From UBA1367 sp040268355 (GTDB lineage Bacteria > Actinomycetota > Coriobacteriia > Coriobacteriales > Atopobiaceae), in NCBI GenBank assembly GCA_040268355.1, contig JAWRIT010000017.1, positions 1-15,893 of the forward strand: a stretch of 15,893 bases of DNA. Direction: 5' to 3'. Both the position numbers and the translations under genes were made by a program. Shown piece by piece: positions 12,934-15,893 of this stretch (position 1 is its first letter; each line of letters starts with the position of its first letter). Under the pieces are notes generated by a model. That model was not told the DNA's origin and made no database searches. It worked only from the letters and a program-made list of their open reading frames with translations.

Positions 12934-15579
12934 CTATCCGACCAGCTGTTCGCGGGCGGCCTCAAGGGCGGCGTCGATGCCCGAGACGTCAGAGCCGCCA
13001 GCCTGGGCCATGGTGGGCTTGCCGCCGCCACGCCCGCCGACCGCGCCGGCAATGGAACGGATGACCTCCCCTGCCGAGAAGCCCGCCGCCACGGCCGCGT
13101 CGGTGCCCGCTGCCAACAGCGCCACCTTGCCCGCGGGAGTCGCGGAGGCCAGCACGCAGGCACAGGCCGAGCCGAGCCGGTCGCGCACGCTGTCCCAGGC
13201 GCTGCGGATCTCCTTGCCGTCGATGCCGTCCAGGCGGGCGATGACGAGCCGATAGCCGTCCAGCTCCCTCGCCGCCGCGATCGCGTCGGACAGCGTGCTG
13301 GACGAGCTGCCGGTCAGGGCCGCGCGGAGCTTCTTGTCCGCCTCCGCCTTGTCATGCTGCAGGGCCGCGACGCGCACGCTCACCTCGTCGGGGCGGCACT
13401 TGAGCGCATGGGCGGCGTCGGTCAGCTGGCCCAGGGCCTCGTCCAGGTACTGGAGCGCCCCAACCGAGGTCATGGCCTCGATGCGGCGGGCGTTGGAGCC
13501 CACCGAGCCCTCGGAGACGATCTTGAACAGGCCGATTTCGGCCGTGTTGCGCGCGTGCGTGCCACCGCACAGCTCGCGCGAGAAGGGCTCGTCGCCCTCG
13601 TCGGTGGAGACCACGCGCACGACCTCCCCGTACTTCTCGCCAAAGAGCGCCACCGCCCCTGTGGCCTTGGCCTCCTCGATGCCCATGACGCTCGTCACCA
13701 CGGGCTTGGCCGCAAAGATCTCCGCGTTGACCATGCCCTCGATGCGGGCGATCTGCTCGGCCGTCAGGGCCTCGAAGTGCGTGAAGTCGAAGCGCAGGCG
13801 GTCGGGGGCCACCAGCGACCCCGCCTGGCTCACGTGCTCGCCCAGCACCTTCTTGAGCGCCGCGTCGAGCAGGTGGGTCGCGGTGTGGTTGCGACGGATG
13901 AGCTCGCGGCGGCCGTGGTCGATGCTGGTGGACACGACGTCTCCCACACTCACGACGCCCTCGACCAGCTCGCCCACGTGCGCCACCAGATCGCCCTCGT
14001 GCTGACGCGTGTCCGAGACGTCGAAGGTGAAGGCGTCGGCGTCGATGATGCCGGTGTCGCCGATCTGCCCACCCCGCTCGGCATAGAAGGTCGTGCGATC
14101 GAGCACGAGTTCGACCTCATCGCCCGCCTCGGCACGCTCGACCTCCTCGCCGTCACGCACGATGGCCAGCACGCGTGCGCCGTCGCAGACGTCGGCGTCG
14201 TGACCGAGGAACTCCGTCTCGCCCAGGCGGTCGGACAGCGCCGTCCACACGTCGTTGAAGGAGCCCCAGGCGTCACGGGTCGCGCTCGCACGGGCACGCT
14301 CGCGCTGCTCGGCCATGCAGGCGTCGAAGGCGTCCATGTCAACGCCGTGACCGGCGGCCTCGCAGATCTCGCGCGTGAGGTCGATGGGGAAGCCGTAAGT
14401 GTCATGGAGCTTGAAGGCGACCTCGCCGGGAAGGGGCGCGCCCGCCGCGAGGCCCTCGATCTCGGCGGCAAGGCTCGCCTCGCCGGCGTCGAGCGTCGCG
14501 TTGAAGCGCTCCTCCTCCGCCTGGAGGATCCCCAGGATGAGGGCCTTGTTCTCGGTGAGCTCCGGGTAGACGTCGGCCATGAGGCGCATGACCTCCTCGG
14601 CGTAGTCCGAAAGGAACGCGCCCTCCGTGCCCGTGAGACGACCGTGGTAGACGGCACGGCGCAAGAGGCGGCGCAGCACGTAGCCACGCCCCTCGTTGCC
14701 GGGCAGGATGCCGTCGCCGATCATGAAGGTGACCGAGCGGGAGTGGTCGGCCACGATGCGCAAGCTTCGGTCGATGCGCTCGTCTGCGCCGTAGGTTTTG
14801 CCCGAGAGGCGCTCCCCCACCCCGATGAGCGAGGACAGCACGTCGCCGTCGTAGTTGGTGCCCTTGTGCTGCATGATGGCGGCGATGCGCTCGAGGCCCA
14901 TGCCCGTGTCGATGTTGCGGTGCGGCAGGTCGGGCAGCGAGCCGTCCTCCTGCCGGTCGTACTGCGTGAAGACCAGGTTCCAGAACTCGAGGTAGCGCGG
15001 GCCGTCATCGCCAGGGGCCTCTCCCTCGAACTCCGGCCCCTGATCGAAGTAGATCTCGGAGCAAGGACCGCAGGGCCCGGTGGGGCCGGCGGCCCAGAAG
15101 TTGTCCTCTTCGCCGAGCCGCGAGATGTGGTCGTAGGGGACCCCGTGCGAGTGCCACAGCTCGATGGCCTCGGTGTCATCCTCGAAGACCGTCATGTAAA
15201 GGCGGTCGACGGGCAGGCCCAGGTGCTCGGGGGCCGTGATGAACTCCCATGCCCAGGCGATGGCGTCGGCCTTGGAGTAGCCACCGAACGAGAAGTTGCC
15301 GAGCATCTCGAAGAAGGAGAGGTGGCTCGGGTCGCCGATGTTGTCGATGTCGTTGGTGCGCAGGCACTTCTGGCAGGAGCAGGCGCCGATCTCCGGCATG
15401 GTCTTGAGGCCCTGGTAGTACTCCTTGAACTGGTTCATGCCCGCGTTGGTGAGCAGAAGCGACGGGTCGTCGGGAACGAGCGAGGAGGATGGGTAGAGCT
15501 TGCAACCCTTGGCCTCGAAGAACTTCAGGAAGTCATCACGGATCTCGGCCGTGGTCATGGTCTTGTAGTCGCTGGTCAT
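12934..15579 (-). CDS. alaS: Alanyl-tRNA synthetase (class II)
   Basis: AlaRS charges tRNA-Ala and edits mischarged Ser- and Gly-tRNA. The 881-residue product matches the usual length (about 875). The catalytic domain has LVPDDPSLLLTNAGMNQFK (34-52), CQKCLRTNDIDNIG (69-82), HLSFFEMLGNFSFGGY (86-101) and motif 3 GMGLERIAAI (226-235). The editing domain has the zinc-binding HTATH (565-569) and CGGTH (671-675). The C-Ala domain ends with a glycine-rich GGRGGGKPTMAQAGG. I chose ATG 15579 (MTSDYKTM) because AAGGAG lies just upstream; ATG 15558 is an alternative and the frame further upstream is leader. It is the first gene of a seven-gene operon, and a cognate tRNA-Ala gene lies just beyond the operon's end. 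Confidence 0.97.
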   Translation of the reverse strand: MTSDYKTMTTAEIRDDFLKFFEAKGCKLYPSSSLVPDDPSLLLTNAGMNQFKEYYQGLKTMPEIGACSCQKCLRTNDIDNIGDPSHLSFFEMLGNFSFGGYSKADAIAWAWEFITAPEHLGLPVDRLYMTVFEDDTEAIELWHSHGVPYDHISRLGEEDNFWAAGPTGPCGPCSEIYFDQGPEFEGEAPGDDGPRYLEFWNLVFTQYDRQEDGSLPDLPHRNIDTGMGLERIAAIMQHKGTNYDGDVLSSLIGVGERLSGKTYGADERIDRSLRIVADHSRSVTFMIGDGILPGNEGRGYVLRRLLRRAVYHGRLTGTEGAFLSDYAEEVMRLMADVYPELTENKALILGILQAEEERFNATLDAGEASLAAEIEGLAAGAPLPGEVAFKLHDTYGFPIDLTREICEAAGHGVDMDAFDACMAEQRERARASATRDAWGSFNDVWTALSDRLGETEFLGHDADVCDGARVLAIVRDGEEVERAEAGDEVELVLDRTTFYAERGGQIGDTGIIDADAFTFDVSDTRQHEGDLVAHVGELVEGVVSVGDVVSTSIDHGRRELIRRNHTATHLLDAALKKVLGEHVSQAGSLVAPDRLRFDFTHFEALTAEQIARIEGMVNAEIFAAKPVVTSVMGIEEAKATGAVALFGEKYGEVVRVVSTDEGDEPFSRELCGGTHARNTAEIGLFKIVSEGSVGSNARRIEAMTSVGALQYLDEALGQLTDAAHALKCRPDEVSVRVAALQHDKAEADKKLRAALTGSSSSTLSDAIAAARELDGYRLVIARLDGIDGKEIRSAWDSVRDRLGSACACVLASATPAGKVALLAAGTDAAVAAGFSAGEVIRSIAGAVGGRGGGKPTMAQAGGSDVSGIDAALEAAREQLVG

Positions 15580-15617
15580 GGTTCTCCTTGCACAATGCCG
15601 AAACATACAGCCTGCTG

Positions 15618-15648
15618 ATTGTAGCGCAGATGGCACGCCACGGGACAA
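15618..15648 (-). promoter_or_regulatory. Candidate promoter of the alaS operon
   Basis: On the minus strand TACAAT (15618-15623) matches the -10 consensus at five of six positions. TTGTCC (15643-15648) is a possible -35 at a long 19-base spacing. Transcription would start near 15611 and leave a leader of about 30 bases with AAGGAG before alaS, too short for a T-box. Confidence 0.5.
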
Positions 15649-15893
15649 AGCCCCACGACGCGCACATGGAGCCCCCGCCTGACGCGGGGCACGCGGGGCG
15701 ACACGGGGGAAGAGGCACCTATGTGTCGCTGCTGAAGGGGGTGCGGATGAAAAGTTGGACCGAATCCGCGCCTGAGCCCCGTCGGCCTCCCTCCTCCTGG
15801 GGCGCGGCGGGGGGGTCGGGCGCCCGTGGCTAGAGATCGGACTTTTGCGGTGAAATTCCGCGACTGGCGGAGTAGCGGACGAGAAAACAGCAG
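15649..15893. repeat. Non-coding GC-rich region upstream of alaS with inverted and repeated motifs
   Basis: No gene is visible on either strand. A CCCCGC/GCGGGG stem lies at 15673-15689. A 9-bp stem with one G-T pair, GGTGCGGAT/ATCCGCGCC, spans 15740-15772 with a 15-base loop containing GAAAAGTTGGACCGA. GCGGAYGARAAA occurs at 15743 and again at 15875. On the minus strand bases 15834-15848 read AAAAGTCCGATCTC-like, resembling the loop motif AAAAGTTGGACCGAATC. GCGG/CCGC and TCCGC/GCGGA pairings fill 15847-15871. This looks like part of a structured intergenic repeat cut by the window edge. Confidence 0.4.

Noticed and set aside
12877..15618. 913-codon open frame on the plus strand opposite alaS
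   Set aside because: It is an antisense shadow of a high-GC gene. Its translation is low in complexity (Val, Ala, Gly, His, Arg) and has no family motifs, whereas the minus strand encodes a complete AlaRS.
15580..15650. T-box riboswitch in front of alaS
   Set aside because: The predicted leader is only about 30 bases, and no T-box consensus (TGGNACCGCG) or antiterminator is visible on the minus strand.

Overview
The window is a high-GC, densely coded bacterial chromosome segment in which every protein gene I accept lies on the minus strand. Gene content, codon use and order (alaS-ruvX-mltG-yqeG-aroK, a WecA-type transferase, a PflX-like radical SAM protein) suggest an Actinomycetota member, most likely class Coriobacteriia (Olsenella/Atopobium-like). 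That placement is an inference from protein style, not a database match. I see no insertion sequence, CRISPR array, prophage or integrase.

Layout, read in the direction of transcription (right to left). Bases 15580-15893 are non-coding. They hold the alaS promoter and, further upstream, a GC-rich stretch with inverted and repeated motifs. A tight seven-gene operon follows: alaS, ruvX, mltG, yqeG, aroK, a degenerate aroB-like gene and an M24 peptidase. Gaps are 15 bases or less, and aroK and the aroB-like gene overlap by ATGA. Next is a tRNA-Ala(CGC) gene with its own promoter and intrinsic terminator. The 400-base gap after it holds a candidate 6S RNA, the only plus-strand gene, diverging from a wecA-like gene. 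The wecA-like gene is followed by a PflX-like radical SAM gene, then separately promoted genes for a small coiled-coil membrane protein, pncB and argS, and finally a MarR-type regulator.

Functionally this is mostly housekeeping: charging of alanine and arginine (AlaRS together with one of its substrate tRNAs), cell-envelope synthesis (MltG, WecA-like), NAD salvage (PncB), the shikimate pathway (AroK), RNA/DNA processing (RuvX) and dipeptide turnover. The more unusual items are: a complete 6S-like fold with a central-bubble hairpin; an AroB-family protein that has lost the catalytic and zinc-binding positions of the enzyme yet stays coupled to shikimate kinase; a MarR-like protein with two winged-helix domains in one chain, preceded by a strong inverted repeat; and several intergenic palindromes or repeats not explained by known elements.
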